DNA from: Acidobacteriota bacterium
GTDB lineage: Bacteria > Acidobacteriota > Terriglobia > Terriglobales > Acidobacteriaceae
Direction: 5' to 3'
Assembly: GCA_021781255.1 (NCBI GenBank)
Contig: JAJXXG010000259.1
Span: forward strand, 1 to 11,822
DNA length: 11,822 nucleotides
The notes beneath the pieces were generated by a model. The model was not told where the DNA came from and did no database searches. It saw only the letters and a program-made list of their open reading frames with translations. Made by a program: the position numbers and the translations under genes. Position 1 is the stretch's first letter. Each line of letters begins with the position of its first letter. This document shows, piece by piece, positions 1-6,198 of the stretch.

Positions 1-206
1 TCCGATCTGCCGCGCTCGGCTGCGTGGATGAGATCGTCCCCGAGCCGCCCGGCGGAGCGCATTCGGATCCCGTCGCAACCGCGGAAACCCTCAGCGCCGT
101 GCTCTCCAGGCATCTCGCAGACTTGAGCGCACTGCCCGTTGATACGCTCGTTGCCACCCGTCAGGAAAAATTCCGCAAGATCGCGCAGTTTTATACAGAA
201 GGTTAG
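1..206 (+). CDS. accA: Acetyl-CoA carboxylase carboxyltransferase subunit alpha, C-terminal fragment
   Basis: Only the last 67 or so codons are present; the gene enters from outside the left edge, with the reading frame beginning at base 3, and stops at the TAG at 204-206. The visible residues include LGCVDEIVPEPPGGAH followed by a helical tail ending RQEKFRKIAQFYTEG. The DEIVPEP-GGAH stretch and the tail with its R-x-E/K-F-R pattern are typical of the AccA C-terminus. AccA is the alpha half of the carboxyltransferase that moves the carboxyl group from biotin to acetyl-CoA to make malonyl-CoA, the first step of fatty acid synthesis; it works in the cytoplasm with AccD. The GTG at 24 is an internal codon, not a start. 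The stop codon lies inside the first copy of a 21-bp tandem repeat. The identification is firm although the catalytic part is outside the window. Confidence 0.9.
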   Translation, partial: RSAALGCVDEIVPEPPGGAHSDPVATAETLSAVLSRHLADLSALPVDTLVATRQEKFRKIAQFYTEG

Positions 207-244
207 CTCTGGTGGCTTATCCATTAGCTCTGGTGGCTTATCCA
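203..244. repeat. Perfect 21-bp tandem direct repeat, two copies, over the accA stop codon
   Basis: Bases 203-223 and 224-244 are identical, unit beginning TTAGCTCTGG. The first copy contains the accA stop codon (204-206), so the duplication extends the 3' untranslated region rather than the protein. The second copy's CTGGTGG (230-236) can pair with CCACCAG at 250-256, giving a 7-bp stem with a 13-nt loop. No run of T follows, so it is a poor intrinsic terminator. The repeat looks like a recent slippage or duplication event. Confidence 0.9.
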
Positions 245-309
245 AAGGTCCACCAGGACGACGCGCGGCATAGCGATGCCAAAACGATTCGCAACAGGAG
301 CCTGCAGTC

Positions 310-314
310 AGGAG
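310..314 (+). promoter_or_regulatory. Ribosome binding site for the CPBP-family gene
   Basis: AGGAG lies 6 nt upstream of the ATG at 321. This supports that start over internal ATG codons. No convincing sigma-70 promoter was found between the accA stop and this point, so the gene may be read through from accA. Confidence 0.75.
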
Positions 315-320
315 TAGCCG

Positions 321-1346
321 ATGAGTGAACCGCAGAGCTCGGGCGGCAGGTTTCGTGCCTACCTTGAGTTCCTTGTCGCCGTTCTCTTTTACTTCGTAGC
401 GCGGTCCGTAGCGCACCACAGCGCCACCGGTCTGGCCAGCGATGCATGGTCGCCGCTGCTGGAGCAGGCCATGCTGCTCTTTCTGCTTGTGGTTGGCTAC
501 GCTGTCTTCGGTTCGTTCTTTGATGGCCAGCAGCACGCCATTCGCGAGCAGGGACTTCCGCTGCGTCCCGGTTTCCTGCGCGAGGCCGGTCTCGGGCTCG
601 CCCTCGGTTGGGCAATCGCCGTGGTCTGCGTCCTGCCCATGACCTTCGTCGGCGGAATCGCCACCGTGCTTTCGCTTCAGCTCACATCGTGGGGCTGGCT
701 CCTCGCGGACACCGTCTTTTTCGCGCTCGCCGTGATGGCCGAAGAGGTCGCCTTTCGCGGCTATGCATTTCAGCGGTTCGTAAAGGCCATGGGCCCCATC
801 GGTGGCTCGCTTGGTTTTGCCCTTTTGTATGCCATCGTGCAGGCCATGCTGCCCGGCGCCAGCCACGCCAGCCTCGCCGTGTCCATCGTGTTCAGCCTGG
901 TGCTCTCGCTGGCCTACCTGCGTACCCGCGCGCTCTGGCTCAGTTGGGGGCTCAACTTTGGCTGGAAGGCCAGTCGTGCCCTCCTCTTTGGCCTCGCGGT
1001 CAGCGGAGTCAACAGCCACTCCTCCGTCGTGGAAGGCGACCCCATGGGGCCTTTCTGGCTGACTGGCGGCGGCTTCGGGCTCGACGGTACCTGGATATCC
1101 TTTCTTGTTTTCCTCGCAGCATTGCCCCTCGTCTACCGGCTCACGCGCGACCTCGATTTCCGCTACAACGCCCCGGTGATCGTCCCCGGCGGAATCGCCG
1201 TCGATCTGGAGCCCGCAGCGCAGCGCCAGCATCAGGCCGCCATGGGCAGCGCCGAGCCGGCGGCACCATCTCTTGTGCAGATCATTCCCGCGGCAACTCC
1301 AGTGCCCGCCCCTGAAAAGCCGGCCGACGAACCACCCGCGTCCTAG
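321..1346 (+). CDS. CPBP family (CAAX protease/bacteriocin-processing-like) membrane protein with altered catalytic motifs
   Basis: This is a 341-residue multi-pass membrane protein with hydrophobic segments near residues 15-30, 48-66, 90-118, 125-140, 160-176, 183-200 and 257-272. Residues 141-146 are EEVAFR, matching the EExxxR motif of the CPBP (Abi/CAAX Rce1-like) intramembrane protease family, and the GYAFQRF after it is also typical. The second motif, normally FxxxH, reads FALLY (166-170), so the histidine is replaced by tyrosine. The third, normally HxxxN/D, reads NFGWK (212-216), so both metal-site residues are replaced. The surrounding LWLSWGLN...LLFGLAVSG keeps the family pattern, which makes the alignment fairly clear. 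A Pro/Ala-rich tail of about 50 residues (290-341) follows the last membrane segment. Family members usually cleave prenylated or other membrane substrates. Loss of the histidines suggests a non-proteolytic role or a different chemistry. The family call is strong; the function is unknown. Confidence 0.82.
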   Translation: MSEPQSSGGRFRAYLEFLVAVLFYFVARSVAHHSATGLASDAWSPLLEQAMLLFLLVVGYAVFGSFFDGQQHAIREQGLPLRPGFLREAGLGLALGWAIAVVCVLPMTFVGGIATVLSLQLTSWGWLLADTVFFALAVMAEEVAFRGYAFQRFVKAMGPIGGSLGFALLYAIVQAMLPGASHASLAVSIVFSLVLSLAYLRTRALWLSWGLNFGWKASRALLFGLAVSGVNSHSSVVEGDPMGPFWLTGGGFGLDGTWISFLVFLAALPLVYRLTRDLDFRYNAPVIVPGGIAVDLEPAAQRQHQAAMGSAEPAAPSLVQIIPAATPVPAPEKPADEPPAS

Positions 1347-1462
1347 CCAGCGTTGATCGCGTTGATATCGTCCGTTCTGCCCTCGTCCTTTTCCGCCCGC
1401 TCAAAAGGGAAGTGACCCCACCCCTTGATGCGAACTTCCTTTTGCGAGATGCTTGAGACAAC

Positions 1463-1479
1463 CATGGGAGGGTCCCATG
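1463..1479 (+). promoter_or_regulatory. Perfect hairpin enclosing the Shine-Dalgarno and start codon of the next gene
   Basis: CATGGGA (1463-1469), loop GGG (1470-1472) and TCCCATG (1473-1479) form a perfect 7-bp stem. The purine-rich Shine-Dalgarno GGGAGGG (1466-1472) lies in the left arm and loop, and the ATG start (1477-1479) is the end of the right arm. In RNA this fold would hide the ribosome site, so translation of the downstream gene may depend on its opening. The hairpin is directly visible; the regulatory role is inference. Confidence 0.6.
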
Positions 1480-2823
1480 AAAAGCATTGTCTGTGCGCAC
1501 CAGGAGCAACGTCGAGTTTCCACGGCACCGGTTCAGCGTTCTCTCGGGAACGGTGTGCGGGCCGTGCTTGCACTGATCCTGCTCTCCTGCGCGGCTGGCG
1601 GCTTCTCCCAGGTCATCACGATTGACCGTAACGGCAACGCAACCGCAGACAATAAGCCCTCTCCGGCCTACGTCGACCGGCGTTTCGCGCAGATCCAGCC
1701 CACCAGCGTAACCCTCAGCAAAACGCGCCTCGACGCCCGCGGCCGCCAGGCGCTCATCCGCGCCTTGCAGTCGGAGCAGGGCTTTGCCATGCGTCCCATG
1801 CCGCGCGGACGCAAGGGGCTCACGCTCGTCGCCAATGGCAAGCTCGACCCCGCCGGTGAGGGCTACCTCTCCATGGTTACCGCCAAAGGCATCTGCGCCC
1901 AGCCCGGCGATCGTGTCGTGATTACCGACGTTAAGGTCGATGGCTCCCGCATCATCTTCCAGCTCAATGGCGGCCCAGACCGCAAGCATCGCTTTCTGCG
2001 TCACGTTGAGATCGGAGCCGGCCCCATGCTCAACCCCGTCGTGCAGACTGACGATCCCGATCCCACCGGCGCCCGCCTGACGCTCGTCTTTCCCAACTAC
2101 ATTCCCGACCTCACCGGCAAAGACGTGCAGGCGCTTCTCGCACCTCTCATCTCCTTCGGCGTCAAGACGCCACTGCAGGCATACACAGACACGCTTCCTC
2201 CCCGGCTCAAGGCCGCCATACTCGAGCACAACGTCCTAGTCGGCATGAGCACAGACATGGTGCTCTTCGCCAAAGGCCGCCCCGAGCGCAAGGTCCGCGA
2301 GATGGTCGGGCAGATGCCCATCGAAGTCTGGATCTACGGCAAGCCGCCCGAGGATGTCGACTTCGTCAAAATCAATGGCAACCGCGTCATCGGGCTTGAG
2401 ATTGCCAAGGTTGGCAAGCCGGTTGAGGTCTTCACCAACGACGAAGTCGAAGGCCTGATGCGTACCGATGGAACCCCGCTGGAAGCCACCGCCGCGCCGC
2501 GCACCATCCAGCTCGGCGACGTCCAGCGCGACCCCAACACGCAATCGGCAGCCGCCCCGCCCAGCCTGCGTAACCCTGGGGAAAAGCTGCCCACGGACAA
2601 TCAGCGTGTTGGAGTCATGAAGCCCGTGCAGTTCCCGAAAGAAAAGCCCGCAGACCAACCAAAGGACCAGTCAAAGGACGCGTCAAAGGGACAGTCCGGC
2701 ACCACCGCGCCCGCCACGCAGCAACCGGCAACGCAGCCTGCAACCGCGCCTGCCACGGCCCCCGTTCCCGCCCCCGCAGCTCCTTCAGACACGCCGTCCG
2801 CTGCCGCCAGTCAGCCGCAGTAG
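1477..2823 (+). CDS. Exported hypothetical protein with BamE/SmpA-like module and Pro/Ala-rich tail
   Basis: The product is 448 residues from the ATG at 1477, preferred because GGGAGGG lies 4 nt upstream; an in-frame TTG at 1453 is the alternative. An N-terminal basic stretch is followed by a hydrophobic segment (about 28-44, AVLALILLSCAAGG), which fits a signal peptide. LLSC resembles an imperfect lipobox, so a lipoprotein with Cys38 at the lipidation site is possible. Residues about 60-240 are a conserved-looking globular region that I do not recognise. Residues about 250-311 contain VGMSTDMVLFAKGRPERKVRE, then EVWIYG and VKINGNRVIGLEIA. This matches the pattern of the BamE/SmpA/OmlA fold (G-M-s-xx-V, G-x-P, W-x-Y-G, F-x-x-gxVv). 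From 385 to the end the protein is low complexity, first Lys/Asp/Gln-rich, then Ala/Pro/Thr-rich, probably disordered or wall-spanning. An envelope role is inferred; no specific function can be named. Confidence 0.75.
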   Translation: MKSIVCAHQEQRRVSTAPVQRSLGNGVRAVLALILLSCAAGGFSQVITIDRNGNATADNKPSPAYVDRRFAQIQPTSVTLSKTRLDARGRQALIRALQSEQGFAMRPMPRGRKGLTLVANGKLDPAGEGYLSMVTAKGICAQPGDRVVITDVKVDGSRIIFQLNGGPDRKHRFLRHVEIGAGPMLNPVVQTDDPDPTGARLTLVFPNYIPDLTGKDVQALLAPLISFGVKTPLQAYTDTLPPRLKAAILEHNVLVGMSTDMVLFAKGRPERKVREMVGQMPIEVWIYGKPPEDVDFVKINGNRVIGLEIAKVGKPVEVFTNDEVEGLMRTDGTPLEATAAPRTIQLGDVQRDPNTQSAAAPPSLRNPGEKLPTDNQRVGVMKPVQFPKEKPADQPKDQSKDASKGQSGTTAPATQQPATQPATAPATAPVPAPAAPSDTPSAAASQPQ

Positions 2824-2988
2824 GGCAGTTTGCGCACTTCATGTAAACTTGTTGGAGCGAGTTGCGCCTGCCTCGGTGCAATCCCATTGCGATCAGAGGC
2901 CTTGGTACGACCGCGCCGTTGAAGCCGCCTGCAAGCCAGCCTTGCGCGCGTGAGCAGAGACACCCCAATAAGGAGAAACACCCGAACC
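2824..2988. other. Intergenic leader before the zinc-ribbon gene
   Basis: This 165-bp gap has no gene I can support. It holds a small GCAAT-CCC-ATTGC hairpin (around 2878-2890) and AAGGAG at 2970-2975, which lies 13 nt before the ATG at 2989, a longer spacing than usual. No clear -35/-10 pair or terminator for the upstream gene is visible. Confidence 0.4.
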
Positions 2989-3168
2989 ATGGCCAAAATT
3001 GCCAAGACCGCAGATCGTAAGAAGGTAATGGACACGACGAAGTCGACCGACTGTCCCAAGTGCAGCAAGCCCACGCGCATCGTCAAGCGCGTCAAAGACC
3101 GTGAGCGCGGAGTGCCCGGCGGCGTTTACATCTCCTGCTCTGCCTGCGACTTCTACGAGAAACTTTAA
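2989..3168 (+). CDS. Small zinc-ribbon protein, 59 residues
   Basis: From the ATG at 2989 the product begins MAKIAKTADRKKVMD and is strongly basic at its N-terminus. Two cysteine knuckles, CPKC (Cys22, Cys25) and CSAC (Cys50, Cys53), lie 24 residues apart with a basic linker (KRVKDRERG), giving a classic four-cysteine zinc ribbon. The second half, with PGGVYISCSACDFYEKL, recalls the C4 ribbons at the end of type IA topoisomerases and in other nucleic-acid-binding proteins. An upstream in-frame GTG at 2950 would add 13 residues, but AAGGAG (2970-2975) lies downstream of it and favours the ATG. The gene ends 27 nt before a bidirectional terminator shared with the convergent pyrF. Nucleic acid or ribosome binding is plausible from charge and fold but unproven. 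Confidence 0.75.
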   Translation: MAKIAKTADRKKVMDTTKSTDCPKCSKPTRIVKRVKDRERGVPGGVYISCSACDFYEKL

Positions 3169-3195
3169 GTTCTGCCTGCAGTTTGGGCACACAAG

Positions 3196-3220
3196 AAAGC
3201 CCGGCATCTCGCCGGGCTTT
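3196..3220. terminator. Bidirectional intrinsic terminator between the zinc-ribbon gene and pyrF
   Basis: A perfect 10-bp stem, AAAGCCCGGC (3196-3205) and GCCGGGCTTT (3211-3220), has loop ATCTC. T-rich sequence follows on the plus strand (to about 3231) and the A-rich left flank gives a short U tract on the minus strand. It sits between two convergent stop codons (3168 plus, 3234 minus) and can serve both. Confidence 0.88.
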
Positions 3221-3233
3221 GCTGTCTTTTGTA

Positions 3234-4007
3234 TCAGCCGTTCAGCGCTTCAGCCATCTCCCGCAGAATCGCCTCGGCCGCCTCGGCCGGGTTGGGAGCC
3301 TGCGTAATCGGCCGGCCGACCACCAGGTAGCTGGCGCCCTTTCGGAGCGCGTCTCCGGGTGTCGCAACGCGCTTCTGGTCGCCCACTCCGGCACCCGCCG
3401 GGCGAATGCCGGGGATCACCAGCACGCCCTCCGGCCCCGTAAGCTCGCGCAGCTTCGCCACCTCCTGCGGAGAGCACACAAAGCCGCGCATCCCTGCATC
3501 CCGGCCCATCCGGGCCAGCAACTCAACCTGCCCGGCAGGCGCACGGTTTACCCCAACAGCGCTCACCTGCGCCGCGTCCATGCTGGTCAGCACGGTTACC
3601 GCCAGCAGTTCCGGTGGGTTCTCCACGCCGTTCAGAGCCTCGCGCGCAGCCGCCAGCATCGCCGGACCGCCCGCCGCATGCAGCGTCATCATCCGCACAC
3701 CCAGCGCCGCGGCAGAGCGCACTGCTCCCGCCACAGTGTTGGGAATATCGTGAAACTTCAAATCCAGAAACACGGAGTGTCCGCGCTTCACCAGCGGCTC
3801 CAGCACCGCTGGCCCCCCGGCCACAAACAGTTCCAGTCCCACTTTGAACCACTGGCAGGTGTTTTCTAATTCGTTCACCAGTTGCATGGCGGCCGCTGCG
3901 TTGGGCACGTCCAGCGCAACAATCAGGCGTTTCCGGGCCTCTTCCAGCGAGTCCGGAGCAGGCGGCGCAAAGGCAAAGCTGGGGTTCATCCGCTCAGGAA
4001 TGGGCAT
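3234..4007 (-). CDS. pyrF: Orotidine 5'-phosphate decarboxylase
   Basis: The 257-residue protein decarboxylates orotidine 5'-monophosphate to UMP, the last step of de novo pyrimidine synthesis, in the cytoplasm. The catalytic array is complete: Lys55 in WFKVGLE and Asp82, Lys84 and Asp87 in LDLKFHDIPNTV. The phosphate-binding part is also canonical: VIPGIRP (197-203), GDQKRVATP (209-217) and VVGRPIT (229-235). This is the shorter bacterial type, which is usually about 230-245 residues; the first 20 or so residues here (MPIPERMNPSFAFAPPAPDS) are an extension before the usual start of the barrel. The ATG at 4007 has AGGAT about 8 nt upstream; Met7 is a possible later start. No other pyr genes are adjacent. 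It ends 13 bp from the shared terminator at 3196-3220. Confidence 0.97.
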   Translation of the reverse strand: MPIPERMNPSFAFAPPAPDSLEEARKRLIVALDVPNAAAAMQLVNELENTCQWFKVGLELFVAGGPAVLEPLVKRGHSVFLDLKFHDIPNTVAGAVRSAAALGVRMMTLHAAGGPAMLAAAREALNGVENPPELLAVTVLTSMDAAQVSAVGVNRAPAGQVELLARMGRDAGMRGFVCSPQEVAKLRELTGPEGVLVIPGIRPAGAGVGDQKRVATPGDALRKGASYLVVGRPITQAPNPAEAAEAILREMAEALNG

Positions 4008-4047
4008 ATCAGAATCCTATCGGTTTTTCCTTCGGAGTGCATAAAGA

Positions 4048-4073
4048 GAGCCTGCAACCCAAGTTGCAGGCTC
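4048..4073 (-). terminator. Intrinsic terminator downstream of the 149-residue gene
   Basis: A perfect 11-bp stem (GAGCCTGCAAC at 4048-4058, GTTGCAGGCTC at 4063-4073) has a CCAA loop. On the minus strand it is followed by TCTTTAT, a moderate U tract; on the plus strand the following sequence is not T-rich. It should end transcription of the minus-strand gene at 4161-4610 before pyrF. Because it lies only about 40 nt upstream of the pyrF start, it could also act as an attenuator in the pyrF leader. Confidence 0.75.
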
Positions 4074-4160
4074 CTTGTCATTCATGGATTGCAGGGACAG
4101 ATGAGTGTGAACGAGCAAGGCCGGAGGAAGCCTCCGTGCCGGTGCCGGAACCTGCGCTGC

Positions 4161-4610
4161 TTAGGAGTAGATCTGCTGTGCTACGGCTGGCGCTTCCTCA
4201 GCCCCCAGCACGCGCTCCTGGTCCTGCGCCGGCAGAAAGCGGCAGAGGTAATCGATTGGATCTTCTGATGCGGCCATCTCGCGCAGATGGTACTTCCACA
4301 CATCCGGCTTCACCGTGCGCCGCGTAAACGGCTTGCGCGTCACCTGGATGACTTCGCCCCTGCTGTTCACGCGGGGATAGGTAATCGACGGCACGCGGAA
4401 GCTGATGTTTGCCCCCGTGCGCCAGAAACACCGCGCAAAGTCCTGGGAAAAGAGCATCGCGAAGTAGCGCCCCTCTGAGGCTAGTACCGCCAATGCCTGC
4501 TCCGTCCCCGGCCACATGGGCTGGATGTGAGCCTGGTACCAGGGGCGGAACTCGAATCCGTTAAACTGAGCCTGATTGAGCAGGAGCCGCAGACATTCTT
4601 GCCGTCTCAT
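4161..4610 (-). CDS. Hypothetical protein, 149 residues, not recognised
   Basis: I do not recognise a named family. The protein has no signal peptide or membrane segment and is rich in aromatic residues and arginine. Distinct stretches are FRPWYQAHIQPMW (21-33), LFSQDFARCFW (53-63), a central basic region TRKPFTRRTVKPDVW (91-105) and YHLREMAASEDPIDYLCRFL (107-126). The pair DFA-x-x-FW and W-x-YHL-x-x-M-x-x-x-x-x-P-x-x-YL-x-x-FL resembles, from memory, small uncharacterised proteins found scattered in several phyla; this is not verified. The ATG at 4610 has only a weak AAAGAG-type ribosome site. Its codon use is GC-rich and third-position-biased like its neighbours, which supports a real gene. 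It is divergent from the TPR gene and followed by a terminator at 4048-4073. Confidence 0.65.
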   Translation of the reverse strand: MRRQECLRLLLNQAQFNGFEFRPWYQAHIQPMWPGTEQALAVLASEGRYFAMLFSQDFARCFWRTGANISFRVPSITYPRVNSRGEVIQVTRKPFTRRTVKPDVWKYHLREMAASEDPIDYLCRFLPAQDQERVLGAEEAPAVAQQIYS

Positions 4611-4724
4611 AATCTCTTTCGTTCCTTGTTAAGCGGTTATGGGTGAGTTGCGGCGAATCGGTTCGGTCTAGCAGGAGGAACCCGACCCGGGATGTACGCC
4701 TTCTGTATTTACTGAACGTCAAAC

Positions 4725-4745
4725 ACGCAGATTTTCCTTCTGCGT
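4725..4745. other. Hairpin in the divergent intergenic region
   Basis: ACGCAGA (4725-4731) and TCTGCGT (4739-4745) form a perfect 7-bp stem with a 7-nt loop. It lies in the roughly 280-bp region between the divergent starts at 4610 (minus) and 4888 (plus). No U tract follows on either strand, so it is more likely an operator-type palindrome or a leader structure than a terminator. The rest of the gap has no gene I can support. Confidence 0.4.
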
Positions 4746-4779
4746 CGCGCGGCAAACTGCAAGGGAAGTGGAGCCCAGC

Positions 4780-4808
4780 TTGCGCCAAACATCCAAGTGT
4801 TGTTTAAT
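4780..4808 (+). promoter_or_regulatory. Candidate sigma-70-type promoter for the TPR gene
   Basis: TTGCGC (4780-4785), a 17-nt spacer and TTTAAT (4803-4808) fit the spacing of a housekeeping promoter; the -10 matches 5 of 6 consensus bases but the -35 only 3. Transcription would start near 4815 and leave a leader of about 70 nt before the TTG at 4888. Confidence 0.4.
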
Positions 4809-4887
4809 CAAGAGCTTTGTAAGCGTATCGCTCCGGAAAACCTGGCCGTGGGCAGGCATGCAGAACGGTAGGAAGGAGAAACCTCTT

Positions 4888-6105
4888 TTGCAGGCAGAAA
4901 GTTCTCGCGCACGAACGGCTTTCTGGATCATCCTCCTGCTGAGCATGGTCGTCCCGGCCTGGTCGTCTGAGGTTCATACCAACCCCCTCAACAACGACCC
5001 CCTCGTCCGCGAGGCCTTCCAGCACTTCTACAATCTCGACTACCCCGGTGCCGTCGAGCGCTTCGAGCGCTTCCATGCCCACCATCCCGGCGACCCCCAG
5101 GGCACGGCCCTGCTGCTCGATGCCGTCATCTTCCAGGAGCTCTACCGGCTTGATCTTCTCGATACCACCTTCTACGCCAACGATGGCTTCCTCACCGGCC
5201 GCCACGCCACTGAGGAGGACCCCAAAGCCCGAGACCGCATCTTCCAGCTCACCGACGAAGCCATCCACGAGGCCGACTGGCGTCTCAGCAGGAACCCCCG
5301 CGACATCGATGCACTCTTCGCGCGCGGCTGGGTCCGCAGCCTCAAGTGCACCTATCTGGCCATGGTTGAGCGCAGCTTTAGCGTCGGTTTCCGCCTTGCC
5401 ATGAAGGCCCGCGACGACGCGGCCCATGTGCTCGAACTCGACCCCAACTACGTGGACGCCAAGCTCATCGTCGGTGTCTACGAGTATGTCGTGGGAGCTT
5501 TGCCCTGGCCCTTCAAGCTCCTCATTGGATTCGCCGGAGTCACCGGCTCCAAGTCCCGCGGCATGGAGCTGCTCCAGGACTGCGGCAATCGTGGTGCCAT
5601 CACCAGCCTTGAGGCCCGCACTGTCATTGCGCTCTTTCTCCGCCGCGAAGCCAAATATCAGGAGGCGATCCAGGTCGTCCGCGGCCTCAAGAGCCAGTAT
5701 CCGCACAACTTCCTCTTCTGCCTGGAAGAAGCCAATCTGCGCAAGGATGCGGGCGAGGGCATGCGCGCAGTCCAGGCATACCAGGAGATCCTCGCCGCCA
5801 ACGCAAAGCCCGGCTACTTCGCCGAAGCCCGGCTTGAACTGGCATACTTCGGCCTCGGCGACGCCCTGCGCGGTCAGCGTCATTACCGGGAGGCCGCAAA
5901 GGCCTATGAAGATGCAGCCTGGACCCGGAACGTCGGCGCGGAGTTGAAGCTGCGCTCCTTGCTCGCCGGCGGGCAATGCCGCGACCTTGACGGCGAGCGC
6001 TCGCTTGCGGTCCGCGACTACCAGGCCGTCATCGCCACCGGGCCAAAAACCTCACGGGCCGATGCCGCCAGAAAATATCTCCGCAGCCCCTATCGCGGCA
6101 ATTAG
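4888..6105 (+). CDS. Exported tetratricopeptide-repeat protein (IML2/TTC39-like pattern)
   Basis: I choose the TTG at 4888 because AGGAAGGAG (4870-4878) lies 9 nt upstream and the resulting 405-residue protein starts with a well-formed signal peptide: basic MQAESSRARTAF, hydrophobic IILLLSMVVPAW, cleavage near residues 25-27. An in-frame ATG at 4858 would give a longer, less typical N-terminus. The mature protein is alpha-helical with degenerate TPR units: FQHFYNLDYPGAVERFERFHAHHPGD (about 44-69), AHVLELDPNYVDAKLIVGVYEYV in the middle, and YPHNFLFCLEEANLRKDAGE, YQEILA and GDALRGQRHYREAAKAYEDAA near the end. The central ALPWPFKLLIGFAGVTGSKSRGMELL resembles the IML2/TTC39 arrangement, from memory. 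TPR proteins act as protein-binding scaffolds; a periplasmic or envelope role is inferred from the signal peptide. No partner is evident from the neighbours. Confidence 0.78.
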   Translation: MQAESSRARTAFWIILLLSMVVPAWSSEVHTNPLNNDPLVREAFQHFYNLDYPGAVERFERFHAHHPGDPQGTALLLDAVIFQELYRLDLLDTTFYANDGFLTGRHATEEDPKARDRIFQLTDEAIHEADWRLSRNPRDIDALFARGWVRSLKCTYLAMVERSFSVGFRLAMKARDDAAHVLELDPNYVDAKLIVGVYEYVVGALPWPFKLLIGFAGVTGSKSRGMELLQDCGNRGAITSLEARTVIALFLRREAKYQEAIQVVRGLKSQYPHNFLFCLEEANLRKDAGEGMRAVQAYQEILAANAKPGYFAEARLELAYFGLGDALRGQRHYREAAKAYEDAAWTRNVGAELKLRSLLAGGQCRDLDGERSLAVRDYQAVIATGPKTSRADAARKYLRSPYRGN

Positions 6106-6198
6106 AGCCAGCCGTCCCCGCCAAGCGGCAGGGAACCGCCTCGCCCTCTTTCCCGTAAGGTAATGTTGAGTTCAGAAGTTGTGGAAGGGAGATGCCAA

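Noticed and set aside
1282..2229. Long open frame on the minus strand between the CPBP gene and the BamE-like gene
   Set aside because: It overlaps two better-supported plus-strand genes, has no ribosome site and shows no recognisable domain.
4122..4136. CGGAGG-AAG-CCTCCG hairpin as an additional terminator
   Set aside because: The stem is only 6 bp, no U tract follows on either strand, and a much better terminator is present at 4048-4073.
4804..5976. Long open frame on the minus strand opposite the TPR gene
   Set aside because: It is antisense to a gene with a signal peptide, ribosome site and TPR pattern. Its translation is low-complexity Gly/Ala/Val/Glu-rich without recognisable domains, as expected for the complement of a GC-rich gene.
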